64,000 bases of DNA from Podospora pseudocomata (Eukaryota; Ascomycota; Sordariomycetes; Sordariales; Podosporaceae). This document shows, one piece after another, positions 11,801 through 21,835 of this stretch (positions are counted from its first letter, which is position 1; each line of letters opens with the position of its first letter). The notes beneath the pieces were generated by a model. It saw only the letters and a program-made list of their open reading frames with translations, ran no database searches and was not told where the DNA came from. The stretch lies in assembly GCF_035222375.1 (NCBI RefSeq), contig NC_085887.1, forward strand, positions 3,385,501 through 3,449,500. Direction: 5' to 3'. The translations under genes and the position numbers were made by a program.

Positions 11801-14167
11801 TATTCTCTCGTCCCATTGCTTTGTCCAACTTCCAGCATCATTCACTGGAAATTTGCTAGAACGCAGTTCAGGCAGAAGGTCATATGCAATTTCAATACCG
11901 ATTGGGACGAGCGGCTGAGCTCGCTTTCGTTTGCCACTAGAGTCATGTCCATTGCTTGCGGTGATCAATTCTTTGCCGTCGGCCTTGGAGACGGAGTGGT
12001 CAAGGTGTATCGTCAAAGTACTTTCGAGCTTCTCAACACTTTCAGACATGGTGAGCCTGTCCGCAAACTGGCAAACGGCCACTTGACGGGTATCCTGGTT
12101 ACTGCTGGCCTCAAGACGGTGAAGGTTTGGGGTCCGAGACAGACTCTGCTCTGGAGTGTCAACGTGCCCGAGCAACCACTCAGTATTGAGTTCAGCCCAG
12201 ACGACTCCAAAATTTATGTGCCACTGAGAAGTGGAGAGGTCTATGTATACAGGTCCAAGGGCGGCGCTCGTCTAGACTGCCTAGCACTAACCGACGAAGA
12301 CGGCTCTAGCTCTTCCTCTTCGGATTCGGAGTCTGATGGCGAAGGTGGAGAAAGGTACAAACCCAACAACCAGAAGAAGACTAATCCCATGTTGGTCAAG
12401 ATATGCCCATCGCTGGGAATCGCTGCTGTCGCCTACCGCAGCTCACACCTTCAAGTGTCTTATTACGACAACGAAGACGGGATGGAAGCATTTGAGAAGG
12501 AGGGGTATGAAGATGGTCAAGGCCTACCATCCCAGGTGTTAGATGTTGCATTCAATCCGAACGTTGAGCAGAGCTTGATGGCAGTTGCATACCAGGACGG
12601 AGATCTAGTCACCTTTGATCCATGGACGCTTCAGCAAAAAAACACGCACCATCTCAATGCCCACACACTGGCGGCTTCTCCCGACGGGCAAACCTTGGCT
12701 GCTGGGGATAGCGAGTGTGTTATCACTCTCTTCGCATTCTACGGGTTGAGGCAGTTGTGTCGAATCGAATCGATGGACGAAAGAATCATGGGTATTGTCT
12801 TCGCTTCCAACAGCCTCAGGCTCTTTGACTTGAGGGGAAATACCTGCAACGTTTGGGAGCCGTCAGTTCTCATCAAGAAGAACCTAACGGATGACGGCTC
12901 GAGTGATGTCACCGACGACTACTTCACCTCGACCTCTTCCAACTTAGTATGCACGCGAACGTTTGAGGGGAGCAACGAGATAACTGTGATGGCTCAGGCT
13001 GGAGACTCAGATTTTGTCTTTTGTGGCCGTGAAGAGGGCGCTATTACACTGCACGATATTACCACTGGAAAGGTATGCGCGGAGTTTCAATTCCACGCAC
13101 GCATGGTTGAGATCCGGCATCTCGAGTGGCATGCGCAGTCGAAAGTTTTGTTCAGTGTTGATGCTTCGCGAAGATGCATTGCAACAAGGATTACTCTGCC
13201 GAGGTTATCATCTTCTTCAAAATCAACAAGTCCAGTGGAGAAGCTCAAACAAGAACTTGGGCAGCAAAGCCCGCAGTTCGAGCATATCCTTGACTTTCGA
13301 GCGTCGGATCATGTCTTGCAGGCTCTCATCAGTCCCGATGGGACGTCATTCCTGGTATCGACCCAGTCAGGAGAGGAGATGCACACCATTTCCACCGTTG
13401 AAGGCGAGCCAAAACAAGAGCCCACCGTTATTCAAACAACAAACTCCATGGGCCCTGCCCGATGGCTCGCCCATCCCACCGACTCTGACCGACTGCTGCT
13501 GTTTGACCACGACATGCTCCACGTATTCCTCTGGAAGACGCTTGAACGGCAGAGTCCGCCAAATGGCATAATTATCCATCCCCCCCCCGAACTATCTCAC
13601 AGCCATGACTTTATCCTCTCCGACGATTGGCTCTCACGACCAGGTCTTTCCACAATCTACCAAACAATTGACATGCCAACCACCTCTTCGAAACTCTCCT
13701 CGGTCCCAGAGACAGGCTTTCTGACCCTTGACCTCTCCAAGATATCTCCCGTCAGCCCAGCCCCCAGTGTCGAGGTGTCCCTCGTCACCCGCAAACTCCT
13801 CTCCCCGATCAAATCAATACTCGGCTTGCATAAATCCACTCTGTACTTCATCTCAGGTCGCGGCTGGGTCTGCTCGATCTCTCTTAAGAACTTGCCATCT
13901 TCCAAATCATACACAAGACACTTCTTCATCCCGTCTGTCTGGCAAACGGCAGATGGGCAGGGCCCAATGGCAAAGGTCGTGAGCAAAGGGTCGTCGGTTG
14001 CGATGGTGTACAGGGATGAGGTTGTGGTGCTGAGTGGGTTCTTGGAATTTGAGCACAAGACTGTTTTCGGGGTGTGTGATGATATCACTGAGTTGGGAGG
14101 TAGTGACGAGGAAGGAGAGGCAGCAGGAAGGGACGGGGTGCCGGTTATTACTAGGACTATGAGCTGA
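8810..14167 (+). CDS. NLR-like STAND protein: serine hydrolase - NACHT - WD40-like repeats
   Basis: Seven exons: 8810-8824, 8876-9127, 9178-9414, 9472-9714, 9766-9889, 9940-10074 and 10125-14167. All introns are GT-AG and phases fit, giving 1682 residues. Residues about 85-330 are a SesB-like alpha/beta hydrolase: FVFVHGLNGGSKRSW, nucleophile elbow AHSMGG (Ser about 177), FLGTPHRGAD and GLPGEHTQYLQADHRRLVKF. The NACHT domain follows, with P-loop GPPGSGKS near residue 420 and Walker B YWVIDALDEC near 518. A winged-helix-like region comes next, then from about residue 930 a long C-terminal part with degenerate WD40-type beta-propeller repeats and a Ser/Asp/Glu-rich insert (GSSSSSSDSESDGE). Fungal STAND proteins of this layout act in non-self recognition and programmed cell death. 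On ligand binding to the repeats, the NACHT oligomerises and the N-terminal effector acts. The first exon codes only five residues. A HET-domain gene follows 428 bp downstream. Confidence 0.88.
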
Positions 14168-14595
14168 TAATTTGTGCATGGGAAGATGGGATAGAATGTG
14201 CAGGGATGGAATAATGCAGGAATGGTATGGGTGAGGGGATAAGTGCAGGGTTGTCGTGGGTGAAACATGACTCGGGTATATGTGGGGCTTATTTTCTTTG
14301 TAATGGGGTAATTAACTTTGCTGACTTGGATTATCAAAGTCAGGGCTTTTCAAATAAGACTGTAGATAAGATTTCAGGTGAGAAGGCAGATGACAATATC
14401 AGCAAGATATACGTAAGATTTTAGGCCCTTGGGTGGATACGAAACTGACCCTGACCATAAATGTCTCAAGAGTAAGCTGCGGGGTTAGGCATCTACCAAA
14501 GTGTTTCTTCGGGTACCTCTTTCCTGCCCATTTTACTTTAAAAGCTAAGATCTTCCATGATGGAAGTCTCCACCATTGCACTACCCTAGACAGCC
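14168..14595. other. Spacer between NLR and HET genes
   Basis: 428 bp between the NLR stop and the HET-gene ATG, both on the plus strand. It should carry the NLR terminator and the HET-gene promoter. The last 100 bases are the likely leader. No separate gene is visible. Confidence 0.4.
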
Positions 14596-16680
14596 ATGTC
14601 TTTACCATCGTCAGACTTTCGCAACATCCGTCACTGGATCCACAATTGCGACCGCCTGCACACCGATTGCCCACCGACGCCGAATCAACATCGCCAACCT
14701 CACGAAATCCCGTCATGGGTTCTTGACCTACGGAATGGTTGTATCGTGCCTGGCAGCACAGCCTCCCGCTACGTGGCTCTCAGCTACGTCTGGTCGACGA
14801 TTGAGAGTGAGAAGCTCACCCTCGAGCTGTGGACCGGTAACCTACGTCAGTTCCAAAAGAGCGGCTTCCTTGATGGCATGAAGCAGGGCTTCCTCCCCGA
14901 AGTTATCAGCGACGCCATCGATCTTGTCAAGCAGCTAGGGGAAAGATACCTGTGGGTTGATCGTCTGTGTATCGTGCAAGATGGGAGGATGAAACGAAGC
15001 GAGATCGAGAACATGGACAACATCTACTCCGGAGCTTACTTCACCATCATCGCTGCTGCTTCGCCAGGCTTGTATGTCAATCTCGACCGGCGGCATCGTG
15101 CACCCATGGGGGTTTCCTTCTTCCACAGGTATCTCTACGATAAGCTCCTAAAGTCCAAATGGGCTACGCGAGGGTGGACATTCCAGGAACAGGTTCTTTC
15201 GCGACGCTCCATCATCTTCGTGAACGGGGATGTATTTTGGGACTGTCGGAACTCTTTATGGAGCTATGAGAGCCCTGGCCCTCGGAAGGAAGCAGGCGAG
15301 GGATATGACGCATACTCTCAGAAACAGATTGATAACCATGAGATGGCGGTTACGGTGCCATCGACCGCCTTCGCCGACTTTAGACTTTACAGAGAGCTTG
15401 TCTGCCTCTACAGCGGCCGTGACCTGACATATGCGCAGGATGTCCTGTCAGCCTTTATGGGAATCATCAACGAACTCTCACACACCTTTCCTGGTGGGTT
15501 CGTCGGTGGTCTACCTGTTCTGTTTCTGGATGCCGCGCTACTGTGGCAGCCATTCAGCAAGGGCAAACGAAGAGTCTGGACGCAAGGGAGATCCGAGGAT
15601 GCGGACATGCCCAAATCCAACCTCCCATCTTGGTCATGGTGCGGCTGGCACGCTGTTGTCGATCCGGAGAGCTTGCATGTGCGCTCTCTGGAGTGGCTAC
15701 GTCCACAAATGCGGACTAAACCAGTTGTGACGTGGTCAGTTTTGTCGGAGGACCTGCGCCTCGAAAGGAAACTGCCCGAGTCAAGGATTCTGGAAGACTA
15801 TTGCAGACGCTTCCTGGACTGGGGCGACTGGGATACCCCTCCGGGTTGGTCACGCCACGACATTAGGTACACTCCTCCCAGGAATAGCACATGGACATAC
15901 TGTGACACGCGCTCGCCCAAGCTCGACCCTAATCTATTCTACACGTTCACCCACATTTCAGATCCTAGCAAGCTGTTCTGTCATCCCATCCCGATGGTGA
16001 ACCCAGGAAGGAAGCCCACGGCCCACCCCCAAAACTGGCCGTACCTCCACTGTGAAGCAACGACGGGATGTTTCAAGATCCAGTCAATTCTCAGCCGAAA
16101 GTCGTCAGCCCAAGTGAAGCGCAAGGAGTCCCGTATATCTTTGCTCCACGTGCCATTCACGTCCCTCGACAAGTTCCACGGCGGACCGAAAGGAGAAGAA
16201 TTATGTCGAGTCGTCTCCCTTGCTGATGCCGACGGCCAGCCTGCCGGGCTGTTAAGACTCATGGACGACCACACCGAGATCAGACCCGGCCAGGAGATAG
16301 AGCTGATGGCCATATCGTTGGGATCCATGGGGTGGGATGAGACATTTTCGTCGTATGAAGAACGCGTCGACCTGTTGAAGTCGGCCGATTACCCACGCAT
16401 GGAGCACAGTTTTGTGCGAGACCCGCCTTCGGATGATGAGGATGGTACAGGTTCCGAGACGGCACCGTTGACGTTTAGGCCTAGGCGTGCGGCGGCGGTA
16501 GAGACAGCTCACTCGCGAGCAGCACGGCCGTGGGGGCGTAAGGGGGAGGATTACCGGTTTTATAATGTTTTGTGGATTGAGCGGAGGGGTGGTGTCGCGT
16601 ATCGGAAGGCTGCTGGGAGGGTGGCGAGGGAGGTTTGGGAGAGGAATTGTGGGGAGAAATTGAGTGTTATTCTTGGGTAA
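14596..16680 (+). CDS. HET-domain (heterokaryon incompatibility) protein
   Basis: Intronless, 694 residues. The N-terminal 200 residues contain the three conserved HET blocks: RYVALSYVWS, then DAIDLVKQLGERYLWVDRLCIVQD, then MDNIYSGAYFTIIAAAS. Further HET-gene features follow (RGWTFQEQVLSRRSIIF, SWSWCGWHA). HET domains are cell-death effectors in vegetative incompatibility, often triggered by an STAND partner. The first block has VWS in place of the usual CWG. The gene lies directly downstream of and parallel to the hydrolase-NACHT gene, a suggestive sensor-effector arrangement, although the NLR already carries its own N-terminal effector. The C-terminal 250 residues match nothing I recognise and end in an Arg-rich segment (RPRRAAAVETAHSRAAR). 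Confidence 0.9.
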   Translation: MSLPSSDFRNIRHWIHNCDRLHTDCPPTPNQHRQPHEIPSWVLDLRNGCIVPGSTASRYVALSYVWSTIESEKLTLELWTGNLRQFQKSGFLDGMKQGFLPEVISDAIDLVKQLGERYLWVDRLCIVQDGRMKRSEIENMDNIYSGAYFTIIAAASPGLYVNLDRRHRAPMGVSFFHRYLYDKLLKSKWATRGWTFQEQVLSRRSIIFVNGDVFWDCRNSLWSYESPGPRKEAGEGYDAYSQKQIDNHEMAVTVPSTAFADFRLYRELVCLYSGRDLTYAQDVLSAFMGIINELSHTFPGGFVGGLPVLFLDAALLWQPFSKGKRRVWTQGRSEDADMPKSNLPSWSWCGWHAVVDPESLHVRSLEWLRPQMRTKPVVTWSVLSEDLRLERKLPESRILEDYCRRFLDWGDWDTPPGWSRHDIRYTPPRNSTWTYCDTRSPKLDPNLFYTFTHISDPSKLFCHPIPMVNPGRKPTAHPQNWPYLHCEATTGCFKIQSILSRKSSAQVKRKESRISLLHVPFTSLDKFHGGPKGEELCRVVSLADADGQPAGLLRLMDDHTEIRPGQEIELMAISLGSMGWDETFSSYEERVDLLKSADYPRMEHSFVRDPPSDDEDGTGSETAPLTFRPRRAAAVETAHSRAARPWGRKGEDYRFYNVLWIERRGGVAYRKAAGRVAREVWERNCGEKLSVILG

Positions 16681-19600
16681 CACACGGGATTTATTCAGAC
16701 TATTGGAAAAGAACAAGATGACGATAAAGTTAAAGGAAGGTGGCTGAACAGATGAGAAAGAGGGGATACCCGTCGAAGAAAGAACATGGCGATTTCCTTC
16801 AAGGAATCGACCATATTTTTCTCGGTATTGACACTGATTCCGCCGCCGCCTTGCGTATTCACCAAACCCACAATAAAAACTGGGTTGTCAATAAGACTCA
16901 AGTTTTGTTAGATGTGAATCTTGCCTAAGTGGGGGTATCTGCCAATGCTATACCCAAGAATGATGTGCTCGCAGCACAAACAATTAACGAGAAAGCTGTT
17001 TTTGCCTTTGTCTTGCGCCCAGCTACAAGTATGGGACGGAAGATGTCTGTAAGGTTCCTTCAAAGGCAGCACCCGGTATTCTTTTCTGTGTAGAGTCTTT
17101 AAAGCATCGACTTGGGGCCAATTTTGGCTACTTCAAAATGAGAGGTTCGGTGGAGGGTTGCTGTAGGGGGGTGGTTAGTTTGTGGGACTTGATGTGGGGG
17201 GTTAAGGTGGGAGAGGTTGGGAACTTGGGGGTCGAGGTGGGGGTCGGAGGTTGGAGGTTATGTGAACAGTGGGGGTTGATATGAGATTTTGCTGGGGGGT
17301 TAAAGCGGCCGAGTGAGAAGTTGATCATGTAAGCAATTAAGAGCCGGAACCTGAATGGAAGAGGCGTAGAGCGAGGGTGGACTGAGAGGAGAAGGTGGGG
17401 TGAGTTGCATGAATGAGGAGTGAACCGAAGAGAAGCATCATGAGCTGAGACATTGATTTCTCAGGGTCACGCAGAAATTCTCTGGATCAGTTGTGGGACG
17501 ACGGTGCCCACTGTCATGCATGGTACCTGAGCTGTCCCCGTTCCAACGTTATAGTTGCCTAGATCGTTGTTAGGTACCTAGTCATGATGCTGAGGAATAA
17601 AGATGTTAGATAAGGCAACTAGCCTAGAACCCATTAATCCTGGCGCCGGCAGCCAACTCTAAAATGCGGCCAACCTTATTTTGTAGATTGAACACTGTGC
17701 GCAATTGCCAGTGCGGAGGGTGCGGGGACGGGAGGCCGCTTGTTTTCTCACCCACCTCCAAAATGCCCTCATGCGGCGTTTGCCAGTTTTATGGCTCGAA
17801 AATCACCCCACCAACCTCACCTTACCTATCTGCATACCTACCCAACTCCCTCATTTGAGTTGTTGCTACATATGACATGATGCTCAACTGAGCAAAAGCC
17901 TCTGTTTACGGTGTGCAGAGAGAGGAAAGGCTCGAGGGTTGGTGCTTCCTTGGGATAGGAGTCGTGATGTAGTGCCGCCAGGTTCGGCGTCTCCAGATTG
18001 TTGTTGGCCCTGGGCGGAACTCCTTCTAGTGAGTTTGGTCGGGAGCATAGGCGTCATCGGACCAGACACCTTCATGACCACGTTTGTCGGCCCGTTCTCG
18101 GCAGAGGCATTGAAGGTATGTACCTAGCCTCGCGGCGACGAGGAAAAAGAATTGTTCAAACACGTCAGCAATGACAGGTATTGTCGGAGCTGTTTTCTAG
18201 GTCCGAGACTATGATACAAACAAGCCACATGTTGACTAAATATGGCTATATATTGTCTTGGTTATCCGTGTTCTAATCCCGAAACCCGGGGTAAAATCCG
18301 GGATCTCAGTGCTCACGCAGTTTAAACTATTCCGGAGTTGGGGGACAAAACAAGACAAAGGTCCGATAGGGCTGCCGGGTGAGCGGGTGTAGCAGATTCT
18401 TTGCGTGGGTGCCCGTCAGATCTTGGGTGACAGTTGACAAGGTTGTACAGCCAAGGCAGACTAGGGCAAGAAGAGCCGGCCGAGAGCTCGGGGTGAATAA
18501 GCCATTACCTGGAAAAATCAGGACTGAGTTCTTCGAATGAAGCCTGGGCAACCCTGGGTTCGACTCGGCCCGGTTTGCTGCAGGTTGGCCATTTCTTAAA
18601 CCTTCCATGTAGTGTATTACACGCCCGATGACAAGAATGCCCTGTCCAACGGTACATCTTCGGGAGAAAAGATGGCTGCAGGTCCAGCGAGAAACAACGG
18701 ATTACAAAACATGTCTTAACATGACCTCGTTGAGCCGACGTTTGTCAGACGTACCACGCGTCACTTGGTAGGGGCGACACATGCCAGGTTTCGTAGGGCA
18801 CAGTCGAACGATTGGAGCCGATGTAGAAAACACAGGATGGGTGACCGGAGCGGACGCTGGTGCAACGGGCTACTGCCCGCATCAAGAAGCCGAGATAGCA
18901 CCTGATTGGAAAGCCATGATGGATCCGGTGAGACGAATGGCTGAAGCGACGGCATCCGGTTCGCTTATTTCTAAACGGGAAAATGAGGACAGAGACACGA
19001 CGTTGTTTCATGCATGACGACGTGCCCGCAAGGCCTTTTGCATATCGCCTGCCTCCAATGAGAGCTGACAATTCGGCTTGCGCGGGGAATTTCAGGGGCT
19101 GGGCAGTTCAAAAAGACGCTGGCAAGCGGACTTCGGGAGCATAAACCGATCACACTTCAGTGGTGGTCTCTGTGTTGCAGTGTCACAAAAGGCCAGTTCC
19201 CATTCTGGGGACTTGAAACATCGTGTTTTGCCCTCGTGAGCTTGCGCATGCCTTTTTTCTGCAAACCTTTTTTCTGCAAGCCTGGTTGCCTGACAGGTCT
19301 CGCCAAGCCAAATCGAGACGGTACTGCATTGGCAGCAGCAGGTACCTCGAGAGCGGGCGCCTGCCAGTTTGCGCCATGTCGGTTGCCAACAGAAGTAAAC
19401 CTCACCGGTTACACCGTCAGTATCCTCTGTAAGGCTGGAGGTAGCGGGTGGCGACATCGATTGCGCGCTCCAGTGGTCGACTCCTCGGCATCCTACTGTT
19501 TCCGAGGGGTCAAAAGAATGTCGTGCGATAACCCTTGGCTTGGCTGCCACCTCATGGTTGGAAAGCAATGTTATGACCTGATATTGCTTTAGACAAAGGT

Positions 19601-21180
19601 AGCAAGCAGGTAGGGGCCGCGCAAGCTCATTGATGATAGCATCTGTTGACGGGATGGAATTGTCCCGAGCGGTGTCGACGTCGTCTTTGACGGTAGATGA
19701 TCTGCGATGAGTGACGGGACAGGGTCCAGGGTCCCTGGTGCTGCCCACTGAACAATCACTGCCGGGGATTTTGGAAGCCGAGATCTCGGGGTTGGCTGAT
19801 GCGGGGCGGCGAGGACCGTTGGATGGCCAGCCTTGCGCGGTCTTGACTCCCGCTTTGGGTCTTGACTCCCGTGTCATCTATGGCAACCAGTTGTCAGTTA
19901 CAATCCTCGTAATCAATGTCTCGCATGCCGTTCTGCATCAGAATCAACACGAGACCATGCAGCTTGTCCGAATGCCTGCATATGCCATCCAGGGGCATTT
20001 TTTCTTACATCGTTTGTCATCTGGTTTCACCACCCAACTCACTGCCCAGGTGTTCTTGGCATTGAATCCGGACCGGGTCTGGGACCGCCGAGGCAACCCT
20101 TTGTCAGCCTGAACACACAACACACTACAGCATGACATCACTGGGCTGTAGCTTGAAACAAATTCGTATCGCGGCCGAGATGCCATTCGCTGGGTTGGGT
20201 AGTAGCCTGGAAGCTGGGTGCAAGATTGGTTCTCATCTTGAAACGACTCCGAGTCTACGGACACAGGTACCGTTTGTTTCCTGTGGGCCGGATGACGGGA
20301 TGTGGATGTGAGCGGAAAAGAAAAGCTGTCGCATGGTTCTGCAAAAAGAAAGAAGCTCGACGTTTGGCCGAATTGGACAGCCGATGTGGTGTGCAGATGA
20401 TTGGTGGGCGAATGGGCGGCGGGACGAGCCTGCCACTTCTTTGCTTGGGACACGCCTGCCCAACGTTGACCCAATCTTGTGTGTTCCCACCCTCATTCTC
20501 TCGAGGCACATGAACCAATGGTACCATCCATGCATTTCTCGCTGATCATCCAAGTCACGGGTGCTGCAGTTGTTGACCTCAGAATCCTTCCACACAACTT
20601 GGTGAGTTTTGTTCTGTCTCAGAATCAGTCGAGAACGGTGGTGGTGAATATCCTGATGCACCGCAACGGCAAGGCACACTACCTGGGATACATGGCCGCA
20701 CAAATCATTGAAGAGAGTGCCAAATTGGAGGAAAGATGGCTTTTCTTTCGGCTGTGTGTGTGTGGGCCGGCCGTTTCGTGAGCTAAGATTTTGACAGTGA
20801 GATCAATTGGACGAGAGCTGGCCTTCCTCCCCTTGTCGTGTGGGTTTTGGCACAAGGTACCGATCGACTTCGAGACCAATGACTGCAGGAACCTCGAACC
20901 AGGCGTCTTTGCTGCGTGATTGGTCGAAAGCATCCACGGGAAATGCGGGCCAAGCCATCCTTCAGACTCGCCAATCCCCGGATTGAACCTTGGTCCTTAT
21001 GAACATTAGGTGGGTTGGCACGTTGGGTGCTGGGGGAAGGGCCGCGTTTGTCATGGAGGAGAAGGCTCTCACCCAAGTGTCTGATAAATAGCCAGATTGT
21101 TCCCAAACTTTTCGCTTGAAGTTTGTTGATCAGGGACTTCATCATCTATTCAGAGATTCACCAATCTGTACTGGCATTAG
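16681..21180. other. Gene-poor accessory stretch
   Basis: 4.5 kb without a convincingly supported gene. It contains many short overlapping open frames, a G-rich stretch at 17140-17290 and small direct repeats such as two copies of CCTTTTTTCTGCAA around 19251-19277. The longest open frame (19092-19877, minus) is listed separately. The base composition is not strikingly AT-rich, so heavy repeat-induced mutation is not evident by eye. Confidence 0.35.
19092..19877 (-). CDS. Unsupported long open frame, 261 codons
   Basis: An ATG-initiated frame of 261 codons in gene-poor DNA. It has 15 or more Cys residues but no regular Cys spacing, no signal peptide, no membrane segment and no family motif that I recognise. 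It contains a short internal repeat (AEKRFAEKRHA) caused by the direct DNA repeat noted nearby. It may be chance or an orphan gene, and neither splice sites nor neighbours help decide. Confidence 0.18.
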   Translation of the reverse strand: MTRESRPKAGVKTAQGWPSNGPRRPASANPEISASKIPGSDCSVGSTRDPGPCPVTHRRSSTVKDDVDTARDNSIPSTDAIINELARPLPACYLCLKQYQVITLLSNHEVAAKPRVIARHSFDPSETVGCRGVDHWSAQSMSPPATSSLTEDTDGVTGEVYFCWQPTWRKLAGARSRGTCCCQCSTVSIWLGETCQATRLAEKRFAEKRHAQAHEGKTRCFKSPEWELAFCDTATQRPPLKCDRFMLPKSACQRLFELPSP

Positions 21181-21386
21181 TTGCTCGTTCTACGTTCTTC
21201 AACACTAGTCCGCTGTTTCTTCACAGCACGTTGGATTCCCAGGTCATTTAACTTTCCAAGTCCTCTTCAACAGGCCATCTTCAACAAAAAGAACTTGGAA
21301 GAACTTGGAGTCCCAGTGCAAAGGTTTTCTGCATTCTCGTCATTTTCTTTGTCGAATAGACGCAAAATCTGGATCTGTTCTCATCA

Positions 21387-21516
21387 GTAAGTTCAAGTTG
21401 CTAATTACACATCACAATCTTTATCTCCGTCTGGCTGCTCACGAGCGGGAGATCTCCACCCAGGGGCCTGGTCTCACCCCACCCGTTTCTTAAACTGACA
21501 CTGTCCAATCACACAG
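21387..21516 (+). other. Probable 5'-UTR intron of the Arg-rich small-protein gene
   Basis: Donor gtaagt at 21387 and acceptor cacacag ending at 21516 lie just before ATG 21536. The upstream flank is pyrimidine-rich with a TATA-like GATAAATAG near 21081. A leader intron immediately before the start is common in highly expressed or stress-regulated fungal genes. Confidence 0.5.
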
Positions 21517-21535
21517 GCAGTGACGCAACAACATC

Positions 21536-21835
21536 ATGGTGCAATTCCAGACCCTGGAGCGGCGGCTGTCGACAATCACGAGAACCGGCGAAGCATCATA
21601 CGAGCCAGACTACATCATGCACAGGTTCCTCAATCCTCGCCGCGAGGAACCATCATTTCGGCGTGAGATCTCGTGGATCTTGATCTGGAGGCGATGGAGG
21701 CGAGCAGCGTTGGGCGGCCATGCTGTGCCGTTTGGGAGTCCCATGCCGACCGAGAGACTGGTTGCGAGAAGCCGTGCACGGGGAAGGGCAAGAATGCGCG
21801 CCATTTTACAGGACTTGGAGCCCAGGCTACCTTGA
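21536..21835 (+). CDS. Small Arg-rich hypothetical protein (99 aa)
   Basis: A 99-residue frame starting MVQFQTLERRLSTITRTG in good context (ATCATGG), behind what looks like a leader with its own intron. It is very basic, with about one fifth Arg, clustered as WRRWRRAA in the middle and RSRARGRARMR near the C-terminus. Two aromatic/aliphatic patches (SWILIW) could form a short amphipathic helix. There is no signal peptide and no family I recognise. The leader structure and the clean start argue that this is a real gene in an otherwise gene-poor stretch. The basic clusters would suit nucleic-acid or membrane binding, which is only a guess. Confidence 0.5.
   Translation: MVQFQTLERRLSTITRTGEASYEPDYIMHRFLNPRREEPSFRREISWILIWRRWRRAALGGHAVPFGSPMPTERLVARSRARGRARMRAILQDLEPRLP

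Noticed and set aside
13657-14337. 226-codon minus-strand frame at the end of the NLR gene
   Set aside because: Antisense shadow of the NLR coding exon, with no independent features.
18535-18575. GGGTTCGACTCGG segment resembling a tRNA T-arm
   Set aside because: No matching acceptor, D or anticodon stems around it on either strand.
20233-20703. 156-codon minus-strand frame
   Set aside because: Overlaps other open frames on both strands, no domain or splice evidence.
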